A stretch of 64,000 bases of DNA from NCBI GenBank assembly GCA_947095535.1, contig OX352772.1:110109256-110173255 (forward strand), written 5' to 3'. Under the pieces are notes generated by a model. That model was not told the DNA's origin, made no database searches, and was given only the letters and a program-made list of their open reading frames with translations. This document shows positions 19,422 through 30,829 of this stretch, piece after piece. The position numbers and the translations under genes are program-made. The DNA is from Poecilobothrus nobilitatus. Lineage: Eukaryota > Arthropoda > Insecta > Diptera > Dolichopodidae. Each line of letters starts with the position of its first letter. The stretch's first letter is position 1.

Positions 19422-21117
19422 ATGTTTACAAGGACCATGGAAGTCTCATTCAAAGTGGCATGTCCTATTAAGCGTAGCAAAAAGACATATCCGGTCTGGT
19501 GGAATGAGAACTTAAGTAACCTAAGAAAGGAGACTAGGGACGCCTACAGGCAGAATAAATGGCAACTCTATAAGGACCAACTTAGGGAATATAAGAGAGC
19601 AATCCGACTGGCTAAAACCAATCATGGTAGGATTAATGTGAATCAATTGAAAGTACTAGAGACTCAGAAAGACTTAGCAGAGTTTTATCTAGAGAACCCT
19701 GCAATCCTCCCTTCCTGAGAACTACGGAAAGGAATTGGACTGATTCAGCCAAGAAAACCCTAGATCTTTTAGTGTCTACCCATTTTCCAGGGTGCATTGA
19801 GGACGCTCATGTGATTAACCAAGCGAATGACACTAGAGTGCGAAGTGGCCCTAACGAATGGGTTAACTCAGTTATAACGGAGAAAAAGGTTGTCTGGGCA
19901 ATTGATAACTTCGCTCCATACAAAGCCGCAGGTTTAGACGGTATTTTTCCAAAAATGCTGCAAGAAATGAAGGGGCTTGTAGTTCCATTAATTACTAAGC
20001 TGTTCAGAAGCAGCCTCATTTTTGGTCATATTCTCCTGCAATGGAGGCGGGTGAATGTGATCTTTATACCCAAAGCTGGTAAAAGGGGGCACGACACCGC
20101 TAAAAATTTTAGACCGATCAGTCTATCATCCTTTTTATTGAAAACTCTCGAAAGAACACTCGAGTTAGAGTCTTCTAAGCTCTAACTCGAGTGTTCTTTC
20201 AGAGTACTCCGCTATGTAAGTACCAACATGCCTATTGTAAGGGTAAGTCAACAGAGACTGCACTGAGTGAACTAGTGTGGGACGTGGAACAATCGATTCA
20301 GTATAAGGAATATACATTAGCTACCTTTTTAGACATAGAAGGAGCCTTCAATAATGTACATGTAGCGGCCATACAGAATTCACTGGAAGAACTAGGGGCA
20401 GAAACTGTCCTTAGTCAGTGGATTGTTAATATGTTGCAATAAAGAGAGATCCAATTGGAACTTGGTAACCATAAAATTACTAGAGTAAGTAGAGGCACAC
20501 CCCAAGGCGGGGTATTATCATCACTACTGTGGCTTCTAGTAATGAATGGAATATTGAAAGAACTTCAAGATGAGGGAATCAAAGCCATTGCATACGCAGA
20601 TGATCTAGCAGTATTAGTGTCTGGAAAGTTTCTTGACATAATTAGTGTAATTATGGAAAGACCTTTAAGAAGGGTTAATAGATGGGCCAATGGATGTGGC
20701 CTCTGCGTCAATCCGAACAAAACTGAGCTAATGCTATTCACAAACAGAACAAATATACCGGAATTCACCAAGCCTAGATTGGATGGTGTATATATGAATG
20801 TAACCCCCAATGTCAAATACCTAGGAGTGGTTCTTGATACGAAACTGAAGTGGAGACTTAATAGTGAAGAAAGAGCCAAAAAGACCTGTGTAGCCCTGTA
20901 TTCTTGTAGGAAAATGTTAGGTAAAAAATGGGGTTTAAAGCCAAGAATAACTTTATGGATGTACACAGCTATAGTACGCCTCATTCTTACCAACGAATCA
21001 TTAGTCTGGTGGCTAGCGCTGGAGAAAGAGTATATCCGAACCAAACTTGGTAAGGTACAGAGAAGCGCATGTCTAGGCATTACATGGTGCAGGTGCGTTG
21101 AGATCGACACCAAGTAA
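19422..21117 (+). pseudogene. LINE reverse transcriptase, interrupted by a hairpin insertion
   Basis: The connector (YPVWWNENLSNLRKETR) leads into the fingers (YKAAGLDGIFPKML, NFRPISLSSFLLKTLERT). At 20150-20200 a perfect 21-bp hairpin disrupts the frame. The palm continues with KSTETALSELV, motif A TFLDIEGAF, a stop at 20440, GTPQGGVLSS and the catalytic box AYADDLAVLV, then thumb VKYLGVVLDTKLKW and the end at 21117. The YADD active site is intact. The several frame breaks make it inactive. Confidence 0.88.
20150..20200. repeat. Perfect 21-bp hairpin, 9-nt loop, inside the LINE reverse transcriptase
   Basis: Arm 20150-20170 (GAAAGAACACTCGAGTTAGAG) is exactly complementary to 20180-20200, with loop TCTTCTAAG. 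The second arm replaces conserved reverse transcriptase sequence and breaks the frame between the fingers and palm, so it is a derived inverted duplication rather than an element feature. Confidence 0.88.
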
Positions 21118-22216
21118 TGCACTAGATGCACTTATTTATCTTCTCCCTGTTGACCTCTATATAAAATTTCTAGCCTGTTGTAGTGCGGTCAGACTCAAAG
21201 AAAATGGGCACTGGCGCAAAAAACCTTATGGTCATAGCAGTATTCTAAGCTCGACAGCTTCGGATCTACCAGATTCCACAGACTACACTATTCCAAGTTT
21301 GGAAATTGTTAAGAATTTCAAAGTAAAGATTCCATCAAGAAGAGAATGGAGACAAGGAAACCCCTTGGGTGAAGTAGACATCACACTCTTCATTGATGGG
21401 TCAAAAATGGACTGCGCTGTCGGCGCTGGTGTCTACTCAGAAAAACTCAAAATAGAACATGCTTTCAGATTTCCCAATAAATCCAGTGTATTTCAAGCTG
21501 AAATGCTAGGAATCTGGAAAGCATGCCAAATACTTAGGAGCAATACTTCTCTGGGAGGAAGCATTGCCATTGTCACTGATAGCCAAGCAGCAATTAAGAC
21601 TCTTAACTCTGCGATGATAACATCCAAGCTTGTCAGAAAATGCTCTGACGAGCTTAAGAATATAAGCCATCAATACAATGTTACATTACTGTGGGTTCCG
21701 GGACATAGGAACATCACAGGAAATGAACATGCTGATGAATTAGCAAAGAGGGGTTCCAATCTGAATACTTCCCTGGAAGAACAGGTGGATCCACCACTAA
21801 ACAGCGTTAAAAGGGATATCTTTCTACACTTTTTATGTATAGCGAAAAGAAGGTGGAAAGAATTAACCTCATGCCGTACGACCAAGAAAATATGGCCGGC
21901 GTACGACAACAAAAGAACGGACAACCTATTGAAGCTATCTCGGTAAGACATAGCCAGAGCAATAGGTGTGTTCACGGGACACTGCCCAACTGGCGAACAT
22001 GCGGCCAGATTAGGTATTCCATTCAATACATTATGCCGCAGTTGTGGTGAACAGAATGAGAAAGAATCCATTATACACTTCACGTGTAAATGCCCAGCGC
22101 TGGTCAGAGCCAGAAGAGCAGCACTGGGTACCCATGAATTTAACGATCTTAGCGATCTAGCGTCTAAGCAACCTGCAGAAATAGTAAGGTTCCTGAATGC
22201 CGCGAAATGGATCTGA
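21098..22216 (+). pseudogene. LINE RNase H domain and C-terminal CCHC motif, one frameshift
   Basis: RNase H motifs in order: LFIDGSKMD (Asp), FQAEMLGIWKA (Glu), IVTDSQAAIKTL (Asp), and GNEHADELAK (Asp), preceded by WVPGHR. All four acidic residues remain. After a frameshift near 21945 the frame 21968-22216 carries the CCHC-type motif CRSCGEQ...HFTC. The C-terminus ends at 22216, about 160 bases before the 3' end of the element. Confidence 0.87.
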
Positions 22217-22387
22217 AAATAAATCCGTTATAGCCTAAACATAAGCCTTGTGGTCACGGGAGTGGTAGCAAAACGGTTCTAACGCGCTAATTGTGGTCTT
22301 GTCATGGTTAACAGGACCAGCCACGTAAACCAACCAACCACCAATAAATGTAAAGAATTAAAGTAATTAAAATAATTTAAAATTTGA

Positions 22388-24120
22388 ACGTCCACTTAAT
22401 TTAGCGTCAGAAATGTGAATGAATTTATTTATTATTATAAAGTTATTTATTATTAATATAAACAACACAGAATGGTTTTTTACCTTTTTAAATCGTCCAG
22501 AATTTTTTTACGTTAACTTCCTCTAATACATAATTATGCTTTCAAAGCGATATTGGCTAAAGCTAAACATATGTGTAAGAACTGTTAAGAATGTTAGATT
22601 TTCAGTTCTTTAATTCTGTATGTAGTCATTTTTAATTAAAGGGGCCTCGGTGGCCTAGTCAGTAAGAGCGTATAAAATACGCTGTAAACACCAAGGGAGT
22701 GTGGGTTCGAATTCCACACACGAATCAAAAGTGATTCCTCTTTATGACATTTACAGTTACGCTTGATAAAGAAAGGCTGTGTAATTTCCTGTTCACATTT
22801 ATATGGCAGCGAAATGCACAAAAAAAAAAAAATTTTTTTTCATTAAATACTGTACAGAAATGTGAATATGTTTTCTAACTTAATTTATTGTGTTTATAGT
22901 TTAAACATACATACATTATAATACATGTAGTATGTAAATATTTCAATGATATTTTTTGGGAAATATGTTATACACATACATCTTATATAGGTACACCACA
23001 TATTAGTAATACATTCCTAAGTGATGACATGATGATTGTCCTATGTAGGAGATAATTTCAGTTTTTTAGTAACGTCCGAAAATGTTATGTTGTTGAAACT
23101 TAAACTTGTGTTCTTAAGATACTTAATCAGTTATTTAAATTACCATTATGTATTAGAAATTTGCATTTTAAGCTTTTTTTGGAATATCTATAATATAGTA
23201 TATAAAAGTAAAGAGTGTTGGAAATATCTTTAAAATATGATAACAATCCAAAAATTTGGTCAGAATATTTTTATTAGATACTCGTGCTGAAATGGGTTAA
23301 CAAACGTTAACAAAAATTTTGCCACATGCTTTATTTAGAACCATAAATTCATGCTACCAAATTAGATACAAATTAAAAACAAAATTTTTTTTTGACAGTC
23401 TATCGTGCCGAAATATATCACGTTAAAATTAATTGAATGACCTTCTGTGGTAAAGTTTAATGCTTGTGCAAATTTTTTAATTGGTCAAATCGTTTAATCA
23501 CGACAACAAAAAAATGAGAAACTTTGTGGCCTAAGGTCGGATGCTGAAACGGGTTAATGTATCGTAACCAAATCTTAGTAAGTTTGTGTTGTGTGATAAA
23601 AAGTTACACATTTATAAGTTTTCAACTCAATTGGCCAAACCGTTTAAGAGCGACAACAAAGAAATTAAAACACTTCATTGAGACCTTGTGCCGAAACAGG
23701 TTAAGGCAGCATAACCAAATTAACCTAGTGAGCTTTAATGCCTTTGAAGTTTTCAAATCAATTGATTAAACTGTTTACGTAGGACAACAAAAACTTTTAA
23801 TGAACTTCGTTCGGCAAATTTTCAACTCAATCAGTCAAACCGTTTAGGCAGGACAACGAAATAACCACAGCTTTAAAAGGCTCTCGGACCGCACTTGGTT
23901 AATGAACCGCAACGCGATATAGCCTATAACTCCTTCCAGGCTCGTAGAAATGTTTCTGCAAAATTTGCTTACAATAGGACTTGTGGTTTTTACGTGAATC
24001 CGGCCCAAAACAAACAAACTAACAAACAGAATTTCTTCCTTATATATTAGACTAGCAGGAGTACCCGGCGTTGGCTGGAGCATTTTATTGACTTTATGAA
24101 ATAAAAATTAATAATTTTTG
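22388..24120. repeat. Dispersed repeat family W, copy 1 (split by a SINE)
   Basis: The segment aligns with 24740-26710: both start with words like 'CAGAATGKTTTTTTA', share 'TACTGTACAGAAATG' and 'TATTTCAATGATATTTTTTG', and end in units with 'CAATTGGYCAAACCGTTTAAGMGCGACAACAAAG' (in part). Copy 1 has about three such units (23480-23870). It ends near the phrase 'AGACTAGCAGGAGTACCCGGCGTTG'. No coding capacity. Similar phrases are widespread in insect repeats, but I cannot name the family. Confidence 0.7.
22641..22833 (+). mobile_element. tRNA-derived SINE, copy 1
   Basis: The head has a Pol III A box (TGGCCTAGTCAGTAAGAGC) and B box (GGGTTCGAATTCC) spaced as in a tRNA. A body shared with 35987-36165 follows (GACATTTACAGTTACGC, AAGGCTGTGTAATTTCCTG). 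It ends in an A-run at 22820-22832. It interrupts repeat W between words that are contiguous in W copy 2, which proves insertion. Internal promoter; no protein. Confidence 0.85.
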
Positions 24121-24139
24121 TTTTTGCGTTACTATAATT

Positions 24140-24738
24140 TATTTAATATAATTCTCTTATTAGAGTGCATTTACAGATGCTGATAGTTAATATTTTAATT
24201 TTTATTACATTTAATTAATATCATTTAATTACATTTCATTAAAAGCTTTTCTAGCACATTGAATAAACAGAGCGAAGAATTAGAAACAATTCTTTTATAA
24301 AAGATCTTTAAAGAAATCAATAATCTCTTGAGTACACAATTACGGCAAAGTGATTTTTCAGAATATATTATTCGCTTATACTTAAACATAACATCGCATT
24401 TCAATTATCAAAGACCATAGTGCAATATGCATATTTTTTTTCGTAAGTAATGTCACTTCATGCTTTTATGAATTATACTTTAAAGCACATTTAGAAAAAT
24501 TTCACTCCGAAACGTTTCACTTCGTCCGTTCGTCTGTTTTCAAAACTTATACACTGTTTAGTAAAGAGCAATGAAATATTAACCATGAATAGGTATCTTA
24601 AAAGAGTAATGTTGTAGAACAACTTTTTTATGTACCCTCACCGTTGGATATCCTACAGCACCTACAACTCTTCAAATTTTGAAAAAGCTTCTTTTTAAAT
24701 GCATACATTTCAGGTTTTGTTTAACATATTTTTAATAT
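24140..24738. repeat. Dispersed repeat family Z, copy 2
   Basis: From about 24255 to 24735 it matches 1195-1660. It retains the uninterrupted version of the site that became a hairpin in copy 1 (CCCTCACCGTTGGATATCC). The preceding 100 bases are plain AT-rich DNA. No coding capacity. Confidence 0.68.
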
Positions 24739-24739
24739 A

Positions 24740-26710
24740 AAAAAGACAGGATTGTTTTTTATCTTTATAAATCAAACAGAATGTTTTTACATTAACTTTT
24801 TCTAATACATAATTATGTTTTCAAATTGATATAGTAAGGCTAAATATATACGTAAGAACTGTATATGGATAAGAATGTAAGGTTTTTTATTCTTTAAATA
24901 TAATATGTATGTACTCATTGTATCCTAAATCTAAAGTAACTTTGGCTAAAGGCTAAAAATATGTGTAAGAACTGTGTATGGATAAGAGTGTAAGGTTTTT
25001 TGTTCCTTAAATATGTATGTACTCATTTTCGATTAAATACTGTACAGAAATGCAAATATGTTTTCTAATGTAATTGATTGTGTTTATAGTATTTTTAATC
25101 ATACGTACATTATACATATAGTATGTATATATTTCAATGATATTTTTTGAGAAAAGTACTATACACATACATCTTATATAAGTACACCACATGTTAGTAA
25201 TGCATTTCTGAATGATGACATAATGATTGTCGTATGGAGGGGGTTATTTCTGTTTTTTAATAACTGTCAAAAATGTTATATTGTTAAAACTTAAACACAT
25301 TCCTAAGACACTTAATTAGGTTATTTTAATTACTATTATGTATTAGAAATTTGCATTGAAAGGTTTTTATGGAATATTACAAACAGTATAGACAAAAGTA
25401 AAAAGTGTTGCAAATATCTTTTTTAATAATAATAACAATACAAAAAAATTGGCAGAATAAGGTACTCGTGCGGAAATGGGATAATAAACGATAACAAAAA
25501 TTATATCACAGGAATTATTTAGAACCATAAATTCATTCAGACACAAATTAAGGATAAAATTTTTTTCTAGTAGTCTATCGATCCGAAATAGCATAATGTA
25601 ACAAGACAAAATTAATTGAACCACCTTTTGTGCTAAAGCGAAATACTTGTGCAAATTTTCAATTGGTCAAATCGTTTAAGCATGACAACAAAAATATGAG
25701 AATCTTCATGGCCTAAAGCCTTATGCTGAAACGGGGTAATGTATCGTAAGCAAATCATCTTAGTGAGCTTCATTTTTGCAAATTTTTAACTCAATTAAAC
25801 AAAACATTTTAGCAGGACAACAAAGAAACTGAAAGTCCTTCATTGAGCCCTGGTGCCGGAACGGATTAACAGATCGTAACCACATCAACTTTATGAGCTT
25901 CTGCGGTAAAGAATTATAGCTTTTATAAATTTTCAACCCAATTGGCCAAACCGTTTAAGTGCGACAACAAAGAAACAAAAAAATTTCATTGAGCTCTGGT
26001 GCCGAAAAGGTGTGTATGGATCGCAACCAGATTAATTAAGTAAGTTCTTGTGGTAAAGTGCTACACTTTTGTAAATTTTCAACTCAATTGGTCAAACCGT
26101 CTAAGCGCGACAAAAAAGAAATTAAAAAATCTTCATTGAAGACTGGTACCGGAATTGGTTAATGGATCGTAACCAAATCAACTTAGTGAGCTTCTGTGGT
26201 AAAGAGTTACATTTTTGTAAATTTTCAACTCAATTGACAAACCGTTTAGGCGCGACAACAAAAAAATTAAAAGACTTCATTGAAATCTGCCGCCAAAACT
26301 GGTTAATGGATCGTTACCAGATTAACTAAGTAAGCTCTTGTGGTAAAGAGCTTCACTTTTGTAAATTTTCAACTCACTTGGTCAAACCGACTAAGCGCGA
26401 CAAAAAAGAAATTAAAAAATCTTCATTGAAGCCTGGTGCCGGAATTGGTGTTAATGGATCGTAACCAAATCAACCTAGTGAGCTTCTGCCGCAAACAGTT
26501 ACACTTGTGTAAATTTTCAACTCAATTGGTCAAACCGTTTAAGCGCCACAACAAAGAAATTAAAAACTTTTACTAAGCTCTGGTGCCAAAATGGGTTAAA
26601 GGATCGTAACCAAATTAACCTATTGAGTTTTTCTGGTACAGAGCAAGAGTTTTGTAAGTTTACAAATCAATTGATTAAACCGTTTAAGCAGGACAACAAA
26701 AAAATTTAAT
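24740..26710. repeat. Dispersed repeat family W, copy 2, with a ~146-bp tandem array
   Basis: It has the same order as copy 1. A short internal duplication (GTAAGAACTGTRTATGGATAAGA) lies near 24860-25000. From about 25660 to 26710, seven to eight units recur with periods of 145-148 bases, measured between 'ACCGTTTAAG' anchors at 25951, 26097, 26242, 26387, 26535 and 26681. Each unit includes 'TTTTCAACTCAATTGGTCAAACC', 'GACAACAAAGAAATT' and 'GGATCGTAACCAAATCAAC'. No gene. Confidence 0.75.
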
Positions 26711-26867
26711 AAACTTCGTTCGGCTCTCGTGCCCAAATTTATAAATGTTTGCCTCTGGCATATTTTTAGACAATAAAACCACCATACAAGATCGGAAAAA
26801 TAAGTTTTTAGAAACCCGCCTGGTCGAATCAGGGTAATATATTTGCCACAATTTTTTTTTTTTTTTG

Positions 26868-26955
26868 GGGCTTCGGTAGCCTAGTGGGTAGGCGTGTGGC
26901 GTATTAACCGATCCCTGCACAGCTCGTAAGTGTTTTTTTCTTTACATACGCCCCT
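26868..26955 (+). mobile_element. Truncated or diverged tRNA-derived SINE head
   Basis: After a T-run, the sequence GGGGCTTCGGTAGCCTAGTGGGTAGGC matches the head of the SINEs at 22641 and 35987. The B box is degenerate (AACCGATCCCTGC) and the body is missing or replaced. It lies at the end of repeat W copy 2. Confidence 0.5.
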
Positions 26956-26989
26956 TACGACCAAATATAATGTTATTATGTATATAGTA

Positions 26990-28135
26990 CATAATATAAA
27001 CATATAAATAATATTAGTATATAATTTAATAACAGTATAAAAACCTATAATGGCCTTAGTAGCCGATGGTTCAATAATATTGAATTACATTTATGAATGT
27101 AATATTAATTTAAATAAATAAATAAATTTATTTTATTTATTAGATTACCATATAAAATTGTATATTTTTTATATTTATTTATTAACCTGACCTGGGTTTG
27201 AACTTAAGACTCTCCGATTGAAAGGTTGGTGACTTAACTACTATGACATGAGTTAGAACTGTTTTTATTTTTATCTTTTTCTTTTTAATTCAACTTTACA
27301 TATTAAATTAATATTATTTACATTGTTTGTTACCTATTATAAACTCTTTTATTTTTTAAATACAGGTATATTACGAATTAATTTATATTCATAAGGTTCA
27401 CTTCATTATATTATAATTTTAAGCAGAAATAGCTGTAGAAAACAATATAATGAAAAAACAAAAATAAATTTTTTGTTACCTTAAACTAAACCGAAATAAT
27501 TCTAATTTGAATAAATCTTCATTTGAGCTAAATAAATACCAAAAAATACTTTTTTTGTAATAAAACAATTTCTAAAATTGGATATACTTCCATATAGGGG
27601 GATATATTATAAAAAGCATAATGACGTCATCATGTAACGGTACCATATAACGTCATGTTTCCGAATATATATGGTATTGGTTGCAGAAAGGTCATTTAAG
27701 GTCACATTGGTTATTTCAAAATTTGAATAACATTTTGCAGTATTTTACTAAAACCGTTATATATTTTGTCTATAAAATTATATACAACCGATTCAGATAC
27801 GAAATGTAGAATGTAGAGAATTTGCCGAACTTTAATATGAATCTGGCTTCATCTCAATCTGTGGTACCGTTTCAGAGATATTGCAGTTCAAAACCGAAAA
27901 TTTGGCTAAAAAAAATATTTTTTTCCAGAATTTCTAGAAATACTCAAATTTTGAAAATTTTCAAGGCAGCCTGTATTTATTATTACACCGCCAGAAAGCC
28001 TTATTTACTGTCTTTCCAACGGTATATAATAAGTGTGGTAGAGGATGATAAAAAGTCCCAGCAAGAAGTAAAAATACGAAATTGAACCAACAATTTTAAT
28101 TAAAAACTAGAAAGAGTGCAGTAGAGTAGACTGTG
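26990..28135. other. AT-rich spacer, unassigned
   Basis: No gene. It contains a tRNA-like segment (27186-27262) and a moderately complex stretch at 27590-28080 (words such as ATGACGTCATCATGTAACGG and TCAAGGCAGCCTG). The 87-codon frame there does not resemble a protein I know. This stretch could belong to another repeat, but nothing in the window matches it. Confidence 0.4.
27186..27262 (-). other. tRNA-like sequence (pseudo-tRNA or SINE head)
   Basis: On the minus strand there is an A-box-like TCATAGTAGTTAAGTC and, about 40 bases on, a B-box-like AAGTTCAAACCCAGG, as in a tRNA. The acceptor stem does not pair convincingly and no 3' body is obvious. A degenerate tRNA-derived element is likelier than a functional tRNA. 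Confidence 0.35.
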
Positions 28136-28600
28136 TCAAGATACCTGAACCGGCTGCTCTACAGCAATCAAATTTTAGAAAAGTTGTTGGCATGTAACTC
28201 GACATCTCTTCACTAAATTTCAGATATCTACGTTAAATAAACACTGAGTTACTTTCATTTAAAAAGAGAAGTTGTATGGTAACTACCCGAACATGTTGCA
28301 CCAGTAAAACCAAATTTTACAGAAGTTATTGCCATAAATCCTGATCATCATTTGCAAAATTTCAGGCGCCTAGCTTCATTAAGTTCCAAAAGGTGCAAGA
28401 AGTCTGAACCGGCTACTTTTGACCAACCAAATTTGACAAAAGTTGTTGGCATGTAACTCGACACCTCTTTACTAAATTTCAGATTCCTAGTTCTAGTAGA
28501 CACTGAGTTATTTTTATTTAGAAAGCATTCATTTTCGGTCGTATATAGCAAAACTAATAATTTTTGAAAAGTGACGAAAAAAAAATTACAGCTTCCTAGC
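28136..28600 (-). repeat. Dispersed repeat family Y, inverted copy
   Basis: The reverse complement matches units in 1-1040 (ACATGCCAAC, ACTCAGT, TACAACTTC, and a unit beginning GCAAAACTAATAATTTTT). It directly abuts repeat H copy 1, so the two families may often travel together or Y may be the target. Confidence 0.65.
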
Positions 28601-28612
28601 CGCTGTATTTTT

Positions 28613-30820
28613 ATACCCTACACTTAAAGTATAGGGTATATTAACTTTGGTATGGTGTTTGTAACCACCAAAAGGAAGCGAGTTAGGTATAGACATGTAT
28701 ATATATTCTGAATCAGGATCACCGCTGGAGTCGATTTAGCGATGTCCGTCCGTCCGTCCGTCCTTCCGTCCGTACGCACGATAACTCAAAAAATAATGAT
28801 GCTATCTTGATGAAATTTATATAGTAGGTTACTAATTACGAAAGAAAGGCTAAGTTCGAATCTGGACAAAATCCGTCCATGGGTTCGGATTCTGGAAGCT
28901 TCCGAATGATTCCGGGCTTTTGGAGATAATCTCCGCAAACGAGATTATCTCCAAAAGCAACAAAGATAGAACCTTCAAATTTTGTACAATGATGTTTCTT
29001 CCCGTTCGATTTATGTCTCTGAAATTTAAGAGGATTTGGTCCATGGGTTTGGGTTTTGGAAGCTTCCGAACGAGCACCAGAGCAAATGAGATTATTTCCA
29101 AAACCAACAAAGATAGAACTTTTAAATTTTGTACAATGATGTTCCTTCCCGTTCGATTTATGTCTCTGAAATTTAAGAGGATTTGGTCCATGGGTTTGGA
29201 TTTGGAAGCTTCCGAACGAGCCCCAGAGCAAATGAGATTATCTCCAAAACCAATAAAGATATAACCTTTACTTTTGGCAGAATGGTGTTCTTTCATGTAT
29301 GATTTAGGCCTCTGAAATTTAAGAGGATTTGGTCCATGGGTTTGGATTTGGAAGCTTCCGAACGAGCACCAGAGCAAATGAGATTATCTCCAAAACTAAC
29401 AAAGATATAACCTTTAAATTTGGCAGGGTGGTGTTCTTTCATGTTTTATTTAAGTCTCTGAAATGTGAGAAGATTTGGTCCATGGGTTCGGGTTTTGGAA
29501 ACTTCCGAACGAGCCCCAGAGCAAACGAGATTATCTCCAAAACCAAAAAAGATAGAACCTTTAAATTTTTTATAATGATGTTTCTTCCAGTTTGATTTAT
29601 GTCTCTAAAATTTAAGAGGATGTGGTCCATGGGTTTGGATTTTGGAAGCTTCCGAACGAGCCTCAGAGCAAATGAGATTATCTCCAAAAACAACAAATAT
29701 ATAACCTTTAAATTTGGCCGAATGGTGTTTTTTCATGTTTGATTTAAGTCTCTGAAATTTGAGAGGATTTGGCCATGGGTTTAAATTTGAAAGAATTTGA
29801 ACCGTGGATTCGAATTTTGGAAGCTTCCGAACGAGCCGCAGAGCAAATGAGATTACATCCAATACGAACAAAGGTAGAACCTTTGAATTTGGTACAATGG
29901 TGTTCTTTCGTGTTTGATTTATGTCTCTGAAATTTAAGAGGATTTGGTCCATGGGTTTGAATTTTGGAAGCTTCCGAACGAGCCCCAGAGCAAATGAGAT
30001 TATCTCCAAAACCAATAAAGATATAACCTTTACTTTTGGCAGAATGGTGTTCTTTCATGTATGATTTAGGCCTCTGAAATTTGAGAGGATTTGGTCCTTG
30101 GGTTCGGATTTTGAAAGCTTCTGAACGAGCCTCAGAACAAATGATATTATCTCCAAATGCAACAAAGATATAACCTTTAAATTAGGCAGAATGGTGTTCC
30201 TTCATGTTTGATTTATGTTTCTGAAATTTGTGAGGATTTGGTCCATGGGTTCAAATCTTGGAAGCTTTCGGACGAGCCCCAGAGCAAACGAGTATATCTC
30301 CACAACCAACAAAGATAGAACTTTTATTTTTAGTACAAAGGTGTTCTGTTATGTTTCCTTTTCTGTAAAATTGGAAACTGACATTTGAAAGAATTTGAAC
30401 CATGGGTTCGTATTTTGGAAACTTCCGGACGAGCACAAGAGCAACGAGCATATCTCCAAAACCAACAAAAGTAGAACCTTCAAATTTAATAGAATGGTGT
30501 TCTGGCAAGTTTTCTTTATGTTCCTGAGATGGATTCGATGAATTGGAGTGGCAATTCGGGTAGCTGACACAAACATCCCAAGGACTACCAATCTTCGAAA
30601 ATAATTAAGATAGAAACTTAAAATTTTATACAAGGGTGTCAAGCATATCCCAAGCGGATGCCTCTTTTACGTTCTTGAAATTCGAGTTGAATAAGACAGA
30701 AAAGGGAAGAAGTTCAAGCAGCTGCCAAAAACACTTATGGATTTTTAATTTAATTCGAATTATTCAGGTGTAGGGTATTAATAAGTCGGTTGCATCGACT
30801 TACTGTTACATTTACTTGTT
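28613..30820. repeat. Dispersed repeat family H, copy 1, with ~11 tandem units of ~147 bp
   Basis: The left end is an imperfect hairpin (ATACCCTACAC TTAAA GTATAGGGTAT). Next comes GATGTCCGTCCGTCCGTCC, then about eleven units of 144-172 bases built on GGATTTGGTCCATGGGTT, GGAAGCTTCCGAACGAGCC and GAGATTATCTCCAAAACC. It closes with GGTGTAGGGTATTAATAAG and a stem-loop AAGTCGGTTGCATCGACTT at 30783-30801. Copies occur at 32690-34027 and 52021-53712. Open frames on both strands are a by-product of unit lengths near a multiple of three. No protein. A non-autonomous DNA element is likely, class unknown. Confidence 0.82.
28916..28958. repeat. Perfect 18-bp hairpin, 7-nt loop, inside repeat H
   Basis: Arm 28916-28933 (GCTTTTGGAGATAATCTC) is exactly complementary to 28941-28958, with loop CGCAAAC. 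The equivalent place in the other H copies (52310-52340, 32930-32960) has only the right-arm sequence, so the left arm is a local inverted duplication. Confidence 0.85.
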
Positions 30821-30829
30821 TTAGTTATC

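Larger units (their letters stand above)
18527..22378 (+). mobile_element. LINE with endonuclease, reverse transcriptase and RNase H (LOA/R1/I group)
   Basis: A 9-base direct repeat AAAATTTGA at 18518-18526 and 22379-22387 brackets the element, giving a length of about 3.85 kb. The interior encodes, in order, an apurinic-type endonuclease, reverse transcriptase, RNase H and a C-terminal CCHC motif, all on the plus strand and broken by frameshifts. No gag-like ORF1 is present, so it is 5'-truncated. Base composition is clearly more GC-rich than the surroundings. RNase H after RT places it in the I/R1/LOA assemblage; the exact clade needs a phylogeny. Confidence 0.85.

Noticed and set aside
22641..22730. 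A functional tRNA gene
   Set aside because: The sequence has A and B boxes and a good T-arm, but it continues into a shared body and A-tail and recurs elsewhere with a target duplication, so it is a SINE.
25660..26710. CRISPR-like array
   Set aside because: Units are ~146 bp, contiguous and similar throughout, with no short repeat and unique spacer pattern; the genome is eukaryotic.
27822..28085. An 87-codon protein at 27822
   Set aside because: There is no motif or homologous copy in the window, and the composition is typical of surrounding AT-rich DNA.
28836..30642. Several long open frames on both strands (up to 175 codons) in the repeat array
   Set aside because: They follow the ~147-bp repeat unit, appear on both strands with unlike sequences, and repeat the same peptide each unit. 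This is a composition and period effect, not a gene.
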